Shown here piece after piece: positions 36,092 to 46,979 of a stretch of DNA of 64,000 nt. Each line of letters starts with the position of its first letter. Position 1 is the stretch's first letter. Location of the stretch: positions 77,199,982 through 77,263,981 of the forward strand of contig NW_026947484.1 in NCBI RefSeq assembly GCF_034190915.1. Direction: 5' to 3'. The stretch comes from Cavia porcellus (lineage: Eukaryota; Chordata; Mammalia; Rodentia; Caviidae). Both the position numbers and the translations under genes were made by a program. The notes under the pieces are model-generated. The model was not told the DNA's origin and did no database searches. It saw only the letters and a program-made list of their open reading frames with translations.

Positions 36092-36470
36092 ATCTTAGTC
36101 ACTTTCCTCATCACTGAGGCAAGTACAGGCGACCTAACTGAGGAGTGGTTTATTTTGGCTCCCAGGTTTTAGAGGATTCAATACATAGTCAGCTATTCCC
36201 AAGGCAAGAAGGGCATGGTAGAAGGATCTGCTGGAGGAAAACTGTTCATGCCATGGTGGCCAGGAAGCAGAGAATGAAGGGAGGAGCTGGGGACAAGAAT
36301 GTACCCTCCCAGGTACAGCCCCCATAACTCATCTGTTTTGACCAAGCCTCTCCAAACAGCCCACTTAGTTGTGAGTATAGCATCCTCGTGATCCAAGAAC
36401 CTTCCAAATACCCAACTCTGAACACCTGAGGCTTTTGGGGTACATTGTCCAACTTAACCATAATAGTTAC
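36092..36470 (-). mobile_element. MaLR (MST/ORR1-like) LTR
   Basis: Antisense order again: 'ggtttattttggctcccaggttttagaggattcaatacatagtcagc', 'caaggcaagaagggcatggtagaaggatctgctgg', 'catgccatggtggccaggaagcagagaatg', 'ccaagcctctccaaacagcccacttagttgtgag', 'tccaacttaaccataatag'. Five chance ORFs here arise from the LTR. Confidence 0.7.
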
Positions 36471-36975
36471 TTTTATTTAGTGTGCTGAAAATGACACAGA
36501 ACTTAACGTTTTTCGAGTATAAAGAAATTTCTGTGTGTGATTAGCTGATCTGAGATTAAAAAAAAGAGAATAGACTTTACAGAAAAACTTCCTGACATCA
36601 AATTTGGGCAGTCTCTGGAAAAGATATAGGGAAAGATATGGGGAAAATAAACCTATATATGTTAATTGCTTTGGGAACCAAGAAGCAAAAGTTGATCTTA
36701 AGGAGATATTTGGAATGTAAGCCTTCCTACCATAATGTAAATAAGAGCTTCTGTTCACAGAGGGAGTGAGACATTTCTCTAGATTTATGAAAAACGTCAT
36801 ACATTGACAACCTTGGCACAAACTGAATTTGATAGACATCTGAGCCAACTTTGATTTCTGCATATCTAGTCCAGGCAACATCAACACTGTGAAAACATCT
36901 TCATGCTGATGAGGGGCATCTACAAATTACTTTCAGCAAACATCAGAGTTGACAGAAAATCTTAGAAGCAATAAT

Positions 36976-37040
36976 ATTATTTTTGATGCTTTAGATTGAA
37001 CCCAGGGCCTTGCTTAAAAAGTGCTGAGCTATACCCCAAA
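36976..37040 (-). repeat. ID-type SINE (old copy)
   Basis: Plus strand shows the reverse complement of an ID monomer: 'tttagattgaacccagggccttgcttaaaaagtgctgagctataccccaaac', containing the B-box complement (gattgaac) and the A-box complement (gagctatac). Diverged; tail not clear. Confidence 0.7.
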
Positions 37041-38189
37041 CTACATAGCATTTTAAATTAACTATGTAACATTTTACTCTGAGGGTCACTTGGGCAGTAT
37101 TTTTTTTACTTGCTATCTTGAGCATTCCTCATGCAGGTGTCATTTCGACTAGTTGATTCTTGTTTGCATGACATACATTTGTATGCATGTTTGTCTTAAT
37201 ATTGACTTTTTTGCACATATTTTTATTTAGATTTGGCTTTGATGTTTGTTTCTAGTAAAATCTAATAATAAGTTCTGGTTATTTTCTTTTACTAACTTGT
37301 GTTTATTTGTGAAAAATAAGCTTATCATTTTGTGCTGCGATCTATAAAAACTGTTATTGTAAGTACATTAATTATAATTTTATACTTCTCAGTGATATGT
37401 TTTTACAATACAAAATGGACATATTTGGCACATTGAGACTGTATAAGAGTCAAGGGCCAAAGATCTGCAAAAGAAAAACCTGAAGAAGGGAGAAATATTA
37501 ACATATCAGAGAGGAAAAGGAAATATTAGGGAAGTGTTATGAAATGGAAAGACAAAGACATCTGTATTTTGTCAGCAATTCATAATAAAAAATGACAGGA
37601 CTTGAAAGAAGAAACAAAACTAAAGATAAATTCCGGTAATGGCCAATGATTCTAATAATTCTATAGGTGCTGTAGACAGAGTTGATCAGCATCTAACAAA
37701 CTATCCTGTAACCAAAGAGCAAGGAAAAAATATCTTATAAAATATTTGCACCTTCTAAACTTGTTTGTTATTTATTCAAGACAAGGAGTTTAAAAAGTCA
37801 TTTACAATTTAGATTAGGCCTAATAGACCAAATTATTGAAAAATATAAGATATAGAGACACCAACCAGGTCACCCATCACCGACATATTCACTGTTACAT
37901 TTAGTGTGTAGACATTTTATTGAAATTCACTCCCTATAGGAAAAAGGAATAGACCAACATGGCAGTGTAGAGTGTTGTTCAAAAAAAAAAAGACAATAAT
38001 GCAAAAGAATTCAGAGAGTAGATACAACTGTCCATATTATAGCATTGCATTGTATAGTAAATGTTTTAAGACATACCATACACAGAAAAATTATTGAATA
38101 AATTTGAGAAAATTATCACTTTTATATTTCCCATTATCTTATAAAAATTAATTAAAATATGTAATTTTTGATCATTCTGTATTTAATTG
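37041..38189. other. Unannotated AT-rich stretch
   Basis: Very AT-rich. Could include diverged L1 3' UTR text, but I cannot align it with confidence. No ORF of note. Confidence 0.4.
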
Positions 38190-38491
38190 GACTGGTAGTG
38201 GTTAATGAATTTGTAAGGTACAATGTGATGTTTGGTATGTGTATATAATGTGAGATGATCAAAACAAGCTATTTAGTATATCCATCACCTCATATTTTCA
38301 TTGTTTTGGTGATGAGGCCATTGTGGTGAGTTATTTTGAAATGTGTATAGTACTTTATTGCCTTGATGTGTAGTAGACCTCAAAGACTTATTCTCAATTT
38401 TCAGTTTGTACCAGTAGACTAACAATTGCCACTTCTTTTTTTACATTTATAAACTTAAAAAACTGAACAAAAAAGGGATAAAAGTGATACA

Positions 38492-38532
<41 letters not shown>

Positions 38533-38935
38533 CCTTTTTCTTATTTTTTCTGCTTTTCCTTATCTCAGTTGTTCTTTCCTATTGAGTACTTTCTTGCCCT
38601 TTAACTTTCTCAGTGTCTGTTATACATTTTGGATCTTATTTATGCTTTCAGTTCTTTTTGTTATGCCCAGGAGACAATACAATATTTACACTTGCAAATT
38701 TGATTTATTTCACTTATGCATATGGTCTCAAATTGCATCCATTTACTTACAAAAGCCTCAAGTGTATCCTTTTTATAGCTGAGTAATACTCCACTGTATA
38801 AAAATACATCTTTTTTATGGTTTATGGGTATTTGGGTTGTTTCTAAGATTTAGCTATTACAAATTGTGCTGCTATAAACATAGGTGCACATGTATCTCTG
38901 CTGCCACATTTTTTATTTCATTGTATACATTGATA
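38190..38935 (-). mobile_element. L1 3'-end fragment (3' UTR and end of ORF2)
   Basis: Antisense L1 3' UTR signature 'gaatttgtaaggtacaatgtgatgtttggtatgtgtatataatgtgagatgatcaaaacaagct' region and 'tatccatcacctcatattttc', then 'atgcccaggagacaatacaatattt', 'gcatatggtctcaaattgcatccattta', 'agctgagtaatactccactgtat', 'attgtgctgctataaacatagg'. The last part (38541-38900) is a second version of 39170-39540 in the adjoining L1, offset by about 630-643 bp. A (TA)n run interrupts it. Confidence 0.75.
38493..38531. repeat. (TA)n microsatellite
   Basis: About 19 uninterrupted TA units inside the L1 3' UTR. Confidence 0.95.
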
Positions 38936-41055
38936 GTTTTTAGTTTAGAAACAAAAGATAGAAATGATACACAATTTCAAAAAATAGTAGGAAATTAACA
39001 CTAGTTAATATATTGCATATCATTAATTTAGAAGTAATTGTTCAAGTTATAAGATGGAGGCATAAAAATGATCAAACAATCAATGAAAGCACAAACTATC
39101 TTTTTGATGAACTTATGGAGTGTAGTAGTATAGTTATCTATTATAACTATACCCTTATAATTTAATCTTTTCCCTTCTTCCTTTTATCCTTTCCCCTAAT
39201 GCAGTTCTTTTATCCTTTTGTGCACTTTCTTTCTTTTATTTTCACAGTATCTATTGTACATTTTGAATCTTATTACTATTTCAGTTTTTTTAAAGTTAGG
39301 GAGACAATATAATATTTCCACATGTGAGTTTGATTTATTTTACTTATGAGAATGGTCTCAAGTTGCATCTATTTACCAATAAAAACCTCAGAGTTATCCT
39401 TCTTTATAGCTGAGTAGCACTTCATTGCATAAAAATGCCACATCTTTTATATTTATTCCATGGTTGATGGGCATTGGGGTTGTTTCCAAGATTTAGCTAT
39501 TACAAATTGTGCTGCTATAAACGTGGGTTCACATATATCGTTGTTGCATGACATTTTCAATTCTTCTGGGAAATATCCAGAAGAGGAATAGCTGGATTGA
39601 ATGGGAACTCCAGTCCTACTTTTTTGAAGAATCTGCACACTGATTTCCACAATGGCTGCACCACTTGACACTCCCACCAACAGTGGAGAAGAGTTCCTTT
39701 TACCCCACAGCCCTACCAGTATTTGTTATTAGTTGATGTCTTGATGATAGCCATTCTTTCTGGAGTGAAGTGAAATCTCAGTGTTGTTTCAATTTCCATT
39801 TCTCAAATGACCAGTGATGTTGAGCATTTCTTCATATACTTATTTGTCATTTGTATTTCTTCATCTGAGAAGTGTGTGTTCATCTTAGATGCCCATTTTT
39901 CGATTGTCTTTGAATTTGGGGGACCTGTTATTTTTTCAATCTTTATATATTTTAGATATATAAAGATTGTCTGAGAGACAGTTGGCTAAAAGTCTTTCCC
40001 ATTCTGTGTGTTTTCTTTTCACTTTGTTGGTGATTTCTTTTGAAGTACAAAGATTTTTTAATAAGATCAGATCCCAGTTGTTGGTTCTTTGAAGTACTTA
40101 CTATGCAGTTTATGTTTGCTCATGAACTCTTTGCCTTGTCTTCCAGTATATTTAGTGTTTCAATTTTAGTATTTAGGTCTTTGATAAATTTTGATTTTAG
40201 TTTAGTGCATGGTGATAGACATGGGTCTAGTTTTAGTTTTTGGCATGTGGAAAGCCAATTTTTCCAGCACTATTAGCTAAAGATGCTATCTTCCTTCTAG
40301 TGAACAATGCCTTTGTCAAAGATAAGGTTGCTGCTTGTCTTTGTAGTTGTGTCTGTATCTTCTAATCTGTTGCACTGATCATCTGGTCTTTTTTTTTTTT
40401 GCCAATATCATGCTGATTTGCAGTACAATTTCAGGTCAGGGATTGTGATGCCTCCTGCTTTGCCTTTGTTGCTCATGATTGCCTTCACTATTCTGGGTTT
40501 CTTCTGGTTCCACATGAATTTTAGGAACATTTTCTCTAGATCTGTGAGGTATATTAATGGTAGTTTGATTGAGATTGCCTTAAATCTGTATAACAGTTTT
40601 GGGAGTATGGTCATTTTTACTGTTAGTTCTTCCTTTCCAAGAGCAAGGGCTATCTTTCCATTTTTAATATCCTCTTCAATGTCTTTTTAAAAAAGAGTAT
40701 AACAGTTTTCAATGTATGGATCTTTTACTTTCTTCTTTTAGACTGATTCCTCAATATCTTATTCCTTTAGATGCAACTGTGAAAGCTGTTATTTCCATGC
40801 TTTTTGTCTTATTGTTTGTTTTTGTGTACAGGAATTTTATTGATATTTGAGTATTGACTTTGTATCCAGTTACACTGCTGAATTTTCGTATTAACTCTAG
40901 TAGTCTTTTGATGGAGTTTTTTTTTGGTATTCTTAATATCATGTCATCTGCAATTAATAATGATTTACAGTCCTCCTTTCCAGTCCTTGTTCCTTTTATG
41001 TCTGTCTCATCTAATTGTTTGTATAAATTTTCCAGAACTGCACTGAATAGGAATG

Positions 41056-41141
41056 GTGCTGTGGATTTAGCTTAGCAGCATAAGCATCTGCTAGGCAAGC
41101 ACGAGGTCATGAGTTCAATGCCCGGTACCAAGAAAAAAAAA
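41056..41141 (+). repeat. ID-type SINE inside L1
   Basis: 'gctgtggatttagcttagcagcataagcatctgctaggcaagcacgaggtcatgagttcaatgcccggtaccaag' region, followed by an A10 tail. A box (tagcttagcagc) and B box (gagttcaatgc) are readable. Similar flanks (aatggtg before, agtggtg after) suggest a short imperfect target duplication. Confidence 0.85.
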
Positions 41142-42888
41142 AGTGGTGATAGTGATCATCACTGTCTTGTTCTTAGAGTGAAAGCTTTCAGTTTTTGTCC
41201 ATTTAGTATGATGTTGGCTGTTGGTTTGTCATAGATGTCTTTTATTGGATCGAAGTAGAGACCATCTATTGTGATGTAGAATTTTTATCATGAATGAATG
41301 TTGGACTTTATCAAAAGCTTTTTCTGTATCTTGAGATGTTCATGTGATTTTTGTCTTGGCTGAATTGATGTAGTATTACATTTATTGATTTGAGAATGTT
41401 GAATCATCCCTGCATTCCTGGAATGCATCCCACTTGGTCATGGTGTATAATCTTCTGGATGTTTTGCTGCATTTTGTTTGCTAGTATTGTACTGAGAATA
41501 TTTGCTTCAGTATTCATCAAGGAGTTTGGTTTATAATTCTCCTTTTTAGTTGGGTTTTCCTTTGGTTTGGGTATCAGAGTAATACTTGCCTCCAGGAATG
41601 AAGTAGGGAGAACTGCTTCCTTTTCAATTTCATTAAAGAGTTTGAGGATTGTTGTTATTACATCTTCTCTCAATTTCTGTAGAGTTTAGCCATGAATCCA
41701 TCAGGACCTGGGCTTTTCTTTGTTCAGTTTTCAATTATGGTTTGAATTTCAGTAAGTGATATGGAGTTATTCAAAATTTTATATCTTCTTGATTCAGCTT
41801 TAGTAATTCATATGTTTCTATGGCTCTATCCATTTCTTCTGTGTTTTCCAGGCTGTGTGCATAAAAATTTAAAGTTAGATATTCATCATCTTCTGAGTTT
41901 CCATTGGTTCTATAGTAATTTCATTGTTTTCATTCCTTATTGCAGGAATTTCAGTTTTTTCCCTTTTCTTGATGGTTGGCTAGGATTTATCAATTTTGTT
42001 TATTCTTCCAAAGAACCAACTCTTCAATTCATTAATTCTTCTTATTGTTTTCTTAGTCTTAATTGCATTGATTTCTGCTCTGATCTTTCTAATTTCCTCT
42101 CTTCTGGGAGCTTTGATATTGATTGCTCTTCTTTTTCTAGATGCTTGAGCCACAGTATTAGATTGTTTATTTGTGCTTATTCACTGATATGAGAATTCAT
42201 TGCTATGTATTTCCCTCTTAGAACCACTTTCATTGCATCCCACAGGTTTCAGTATGTTATATCTGCATTTTCATCGAGTAGTAGATATTGTTTAATTTCT
42301 CCTTTAATTTCATCTGTAGCCCACTGCTTGTTAAGGAAGGTCTTATTTAATTTTCATGTGTTTATGTAGGTGTTGCAGTTTCTTGCCATTAATTTCAAAT
42401 TTTAGTGCACTATGGTCAGATAGTATGCATGGGGTAATGTCAATCTCTTTGCATTTACTTAAGCATATTTTATGTGCTAATACATGGTCTATTTTAGAGA
42501 ATGTCCCGTGTTCAGGTGAGAAGAATGTGTATTCTGGCACTGTTGCTAGGGACACTCTGTAAACATCTAGTGAGTTCATTTGTTCACGTGTTTGATTTAG
42601 TTCTGTTATTTCCTTGCTGACTTTTTGTCTAGTTAAACTATCACTTTGTGAAATGGGGTATTAAGGTCCCCCATTAAAATTGTATTATGTTGTATTTGGT
42701 TCTTTGTGTCTATTATTATTTGTCTTATATAATTCTCCTATATTTGGTGCATATATATTTATGATTGTTATCTCTTTCTCTTAAATTTTTTCCCTAATGA
42801 GTATGTAGTGATCTTCTTTATCTCTTTTGATCATTTTTGATTTGAAGTTCACATTGTTTCCAGACATAACGGTTAGCTACCTCTGTTT

Positions 42889-43002
42889 TTTTTTTTTTTT
42901 TTTTTTTTGTCTTTTTCCTTTCTATCGGTACCGGGGATCGAACTCACGATTGCCTGCTTGCAAGGCAGGCGCTTATGCCGCTGAGCTAAATCCCCAGCCC
43001 CC
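42889..43002 (-). repeat. Young ID-type SINE inside L1, with target-site duplications
   Basis: Plus strand shows T run, then 'tatcggtaccggggatcgaac', 'tcacgattgcctgcttgcaagg', 'caggcgcttatgccgctgagctaaatccccagccc'. In sense this is a tRNA-Ala-like ID monomer with intact A box (tagctcagcggc) and B box (gagttcgatcc). Flanked by gctacctctgtttttt at 42876-42891 and 43003-43018. CpGs are still present, so the insertion is recent relative to the L1 that it interrupts. Sequence details resemble hystricognath rodent ID elements. Confidence 0.92.
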
Positions 43003-43309
43003 GCTACCTCTGTTTTTTATGGTTTCCTATCTCATGGAATATTGTTTTCCATCCTTTGATTTTCAGTCGATGAGTTTCCTTTTGAGTTAGATGTGTTTCT
43101 TGTATACAGCATATTGTTGGATCCTGTTTCTTTTTCATTCTGTCAATTTATTTCTTTTAATTGGTGAACTGAAGCCATTGATATTGATGATTATAGGACT
43201 TAATTTTGTTATGTTATTTTCCTTTTGTTGCTTCTCTGCTTTCCCTCCTTGTTTAATTGTTTGCTCTGCCTAGTGATTTATTTTGATTGTTGTTCTGTGA
43301 ATTGTGGTC

Positions 43310-44340
43310 ATTATTTAAAATCTCTAGTATGTCTTCCAATATTTTTTGTAGGGTTGGTGTTGTGAACATAAATTTGTTCATTTGTTCTCATGGAAGTATC
43401 TTATTTCTCCATTTATTTTGAAAGAAAGTTTTGCAGTGTACATCAATGTGGGTTTGAAAGTTGTTTTCTTTCAGGGTTTGATATACTTTGCTCCAAGCTC
43501 ATCTTGATACGTGGGTTTGTTTTGAAAAGTTGGCTTTGATTCTAATGGGATTTCCTTGGTAGGTGAACTGTTTTTTTTTTTTTTCTGCTTTTAGTATTCT
43601 GTTTTTATGCTGAATTTCTGGGATCTTGATTATTATATATGTAAAGATTTGATTTTGGTTATGGCTGTTTGAAGCTCTGTATGCATCACTTACCTATATA
43701 TGAGGTTCTTTTCCTATGCTTGGAAAAACTTTTTTTTGTGTGTAGTTTTTGTTTTGTTATTTTCATTGACTTCTATATTTTCGTTGGCACATATCAGTAT
43801 TATATTGTTTTTCTTTGCATCATTTTGGAGCTATTAAATTGTGATTTCATGATCCCTTGTTATTTTTAAGAGTTCTTTCCTTTCATGGTTTCTAGTTGTG
43901 ATCCTGTCTTCTAGGTCTGAAAGTCTATCTTCAGTTTCATTTAAGTGGATTTGCCAACTTTCAGTGGAGTCTTTAATTTCCTGGCTGTCTCTCTGAATTT
44001 GTTTTGTTCATTCTATTTCTCTTCTATATTGTTCATTCAAGGTTTCCATCATTTTCCCATACTCCTGTACTTTTTTTTTTTAATCTATCTTCTCTTGCTT
44101 TGCTGAGCAACTCTTTTATTAAGGTTGCCATTTCTTTTTTTTACCTGAGAGATTATTTCTAATCTGATTTCCTCTTTACCTCATGGATTTGTTTCTTTAT
44201 TTCTCTTGGCATCTTTTCAGAAATATCAGGCATGTAACTTCCAGTGACCTTTGTTCTGATGTGTCTTGTACTTTTGTTCCAGATCGAATGTGCATTTGAG
44301 ATTGCATTTTGCTTTTTGTTTTGTCATTTTAACCTCTTTC
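43310..44340 (-). pseudogene. L1 ORF1 remnant (RNA-binding chaperone)
   Basis: Minus-strand translation at the low-coordinate end gives KLSFKINGEIRYFHENK-like text, the ORF1p C-terminal domain signature (LSF..GEI..F.DK). The high-coordinate half reads as reverse complement of a Lys/Glu-rich coiled-coil region, as expected of ORF1p. It contains poly(T) interruptions (for example 43570-43586, 44071-44080) and no long frame. Confidence 0.7.
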
Positions 44341-44616
44341 ATTAATATTTTGTTTTTTCAATCCAGCTAGTCTCCAGTGTCCATCGTTTGTGTCTTAGCA
44401 TCCTACTGTGTGACTGATGTTCACCTAGTTGTCGGGTCTTACTGTGAAGGGGAGGGGTCAGTTACCTGAATTCTTGCTGTGGGCCAGTTGCATGAGTCCT
44501 ATGTTCTTCCTAGGCTGACTAGCCTAGGAGTATTGATGCAACTCAGTCCTTAGCTCCTTTTGTTACTGTAGCTTTAGGCTGTTAGAGGTTGCCAGATACA
44601 CCTCTCTATAGCACAT

Positions 44617-45108
44617 GCCCCAGCTGGGACCCTACTGTGTTTTGGGGAGTATCACAGCCCAAGACTGGTTTATTTGGATGGGTGGAGGCCTTGCCAGGAC
44701 TCTTACCAGCTTACCTGGGAATCTCTGTATGGCAGAAGGACTCACCTGTACTTTTGCCAGTTTCCCAAGGTCCTCTGAAGAAGTTTTTGCTGAGGCTTCT
44801 GCCATCCCTCTGAGGTCCTGTGTTTGGGGGAGTAATTCACCACATTCTTGGCCCACCAAGGTCCTCTGGGTGAGGGATAGCGTTACAGAGGCTCCTACCA
44901 GCCTACCAAAGTAGTGCAGAGGGTGGAAGGAGTTGCTGAAGATCCTGTGGGCTGCTGAAGTTGTCCAAGTGTTGGGAATGGGTAACTGACAATTCTGTCA
45001 GTTGTTGAGATTGTCGTGATGAGGGGAATGGGTTAGACACTCCTCAGCTGGTGAGGTCGTCCGGTTGCAGAGGAGGAGCAGCTGACAATCCTGTTGGTGG
45101 CTGAGTTC
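44617..45108 (-). repeat. Array of ~50-bp degenerate tandem units at the L1 5' end
   Basis: Units begin at 44617, 44657, 44705, 44756, 44801, 44851, 44901, 44951, 45001, 45047 and 45093, so spacing is 40, 48, 51, 45, 50, 50, 50, 50, 46, 46. On the plus strand each unit starts gcc(c/t)acc-aaggtcc-like or gctg(c/g)tgaagttgtcc-like and then has a G-rich middle (gggaatggg, ggtgaggg, gtttggggg). GC content is well above the surrounding DNA. It occupies the promoter end of the minus-strand L1, the position held by monomers in mouse and rat L1. Confidence 0.75.
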
Positions 45109-45111
45109 ATT

Positions 45112-46115
45112 GTGTAGATTTATAACATTTTATTTATCCAATCATCCACTGATGGTTATTATTTCTTAAATATTGTGAATAATTCTTCAATAAACATGAA
45201 GTGCAGTTCTCTCTTCAACATGTTATTATTCCTGTAAAAATTTGCATTAATGGAGTTTCTAGCATATGGTAGTTATGTTTTTTGAAGTTCTTCACAATGG
45301 CTGTATTACGCCCACCAATAGTATAAAAAAAGTTTTTATCACATGTTTACCAACACTTGTTATCTTTTGTCTTTTTGATAAACAATCATTCTAACAAGGG
45401 TAAGGTGGTATTACACTGTGACTTTAATTTATATTTCCTTGATGATTAGTGATGTTGCTTATATTTCATAAACCTGGTCATTTGCATGCCTTCTTTTGAG
45501 CGATGTTCATTTAAATTCTTTGCCAATTTTTAAAAAGATTGACTTATTTGCTTGCTTGCCATTAGTAGTTTGAGTTCTGTAAGTATATGTAGTATGTATT
45601 TGAAACTATATTACTTCTCAAATATATTGTTTGCAAATATTTTCTCTTGTTCTGTAATCTGTGTCTTCACTTTGGTACTTATGTCATTTGCCGTGTAAAA
45701 ACATTTCAGTTTTATATAATTTCATTTTCTATTTTGCTTTTGCTTTCGGGATTATATCCAAAAAACATTGTCCAGATCAATGTCATAGAGATTTTACCTT
45801 TATTTTGTTCTAGTAGCTTAATATTTCAAGTTGTTATATTTAAGTCTTTATATATTAGGAATTGATTTTTATGACATGAGATACAGATCAAATTTTGTTC
45901 TTCTGCATGTGGATACCTGGTTTTCCTATTCCATGTGTTGAAGAGACAGTACACTTTCCATTGCATATAGTGTCCATATTTGTCAAAAAACAACTGACTT
46001 ACTCCATTGGTCTATGTGTTTTACTTTATGCCAGTATTAGGCTGTTTTGATTACAGTAGCTTTATAATATATCTTTAAATCAAAGAATATGATGCCTCTG
46101 CCTGGAAACAATGTC
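45112..46115 (-). mobile_element. Older L1 3' half, antisense
   Basis: Antisense ORF2/3' UTR text: 'tttatttatccaatcatccactgatgg', 'attgtgaataattcttcaataaacatg', 'caccaatagtata', 'taaggtggtattacactgtgactttaatttatatttccttgatgattagtgatgttg', 'cttctgcatgtggatacctggttttcc', 'tatgccagtattaggctgttttgattacagtagctttat'. More diverged than the L1 at its left, so older. Broken off abruptly at about 46115, next to inverted L1 DNA. Confidence 0.8.
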
Positions 46116-46189
46116 AAAGATTATTACTAACAGAATGTTTTCTCTATTACTTTTTCTCTTCAACGTTGGAATTCCCAACCAACATGAAA

Positions 46190-46415
46190 GGAAGGTAAAA
46201 GAATTGAAACATCTTTAAGCATAAGAAAGGGAAAAGGAAAAAGATTATGCACTGACAATAGGAAAAACTAGGATGTATTAGAAAGTTGTAATGAATCAAA
46301 AAATAAGTAACTAGAATTATTAAGAGTTTGGTGCTATTTCTCATAAAAATCAATTTAATAAAATGCATTGTATCTTTATACACCAAATACAATTGAAAAC
46401 TAGTTTTAAAATGAT
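46190..46415 (+). mobile_element. L1 ORF2 fragment in the opposite orientation
   Basis: Sense L1 text from the reverse-transcriptase part: 'acaataggaaaaactaggatg', 'aaaataagtaactagaattattaagag', 'tcataaaaatcaatttaataaaatgcattgtatctttatacaccaaatac'. In L1 order this piece lies just upstream of where the antisense neighbour (45112-46115) stops, the layout left by 5' inversion. Confidence 0.65.
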
Positions 46416-46979
46416 GCATTAATCTTTTTTGGGATTAAAATATCTAAAGTAGAATTTTGTTTCTCATAGGGCTGACTAGTACATTTCTGATCAACCCCCT
46501 TAGAAGAGCAGGGAAAAATGTTTGAAGATTTAGTGTGCTCTGTGGGTGGTGAGAATTTTAACGGCCAAGATCTGGAATAAGAAGAAAGCCTAAAGAGAAG
46601 TGAGCTCAGTTTGGGGGATTGTTTTTCACCTTTAGGCAACTGCAGATTCTGTAATCCACACCAATGACTGAGAGATATAGAAGTTGACTGTAGCTTTTAG
46701 GAGTCTCACAGGACGGGAGTGGAGAGACTCATTGAGAGGGTAGTGCCCCAGCTTTTAGTTAGGGACCCAAAAGACTCTACACCAAGAGTAAAAGTTAACC
46801 CAAGATAAATCCTCACAAGACAAGCATTTAAATATGCTAACTCTTGATTGGGTTATGGTGATATCCTTTTACTTTTTCTGCTTGCAAAACTAGAAAATTA
46901 AATCCTCTTAGAAGATAAGAACGTTATTCAGAGGAGCATATTGTTTTACTCCTTGTAATATTTTGGCTGTGAAATGTGG

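Larger units (their letters stand above)
39290..43290 (-). pseudogene. L1 ORF2 remnant (endonuclease and reverse transcriptase)
   Basis: ORF2p nicks target DNA and reverse transcribes L1 RNA. Fragments on the minus strand: endonuclease C-terminal part at 42579-42343 (EYTFFSPEHGTFSKIDHVLA and LSDHSALKFEI, keeping the SDH catalytic motif); reverse transcriptase N-terminal part at 41673-41404 ([16 protein letters not shown] and the Q..I....[12 protein letters not shown] motif); a distal stretch at 40614-40408 ([29 protein letters not shown]); and the C-terminal end at 39680-39453 (IDC..FIAAQFVIAKSWKQPQCPS-type text). Stops and frameshifts separate these, so no active enzyme is encoded. Confidence 0.88.
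39130..45110 (-). mobile_element. Nearly full-length decayed L1 (LINE-1)
   Basis: About 6 kb antisense element with the parts in L1 order from high to low coordinates: 5' region of ~50-bp units (44617-45108), 5' UTR remainder, ORF1 (about 44340-43310), ORF2 (about 43290-39290) and 3' end. The reading frames are broken into short pieces, so it is immobile. Two ID SINEs have landed in it (41056-41141 plus and 42889-43002 minus). No A tail or clear target duplication found at the low-coordinate end, though attgtatacatt (about 38920-38931) and attgtgtagatt (45109-45120) are similar. Confidence 0.85.

Noticed and set aside
36477..36887. 136-codon minus-strand ORF
   Set aside because: No domain signature; neighbouring LTR and AT-rich composition make chance likely.
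39129..39151. Perfect 9-bp inverted repeat (tatagttat / ataactata) with a 5-nt loop, terminator-like hairpin
   Set aside because: In AT-rich mammalian L1 DNA such hairpins arise by chance and the window is not bacterial.
41761..42192. 143-codon plus-strand ORF
   Set aside because: Antisense to L1 ORF2 between its endonuclease and reverse transcriptase parts.
42889..43002. Cloverleaf-like sequence that could be a tRNA gene
   Set aside because: A and B boxes are present, but the A-rich tail, target duplications and position inside L1 show an ID SINE.
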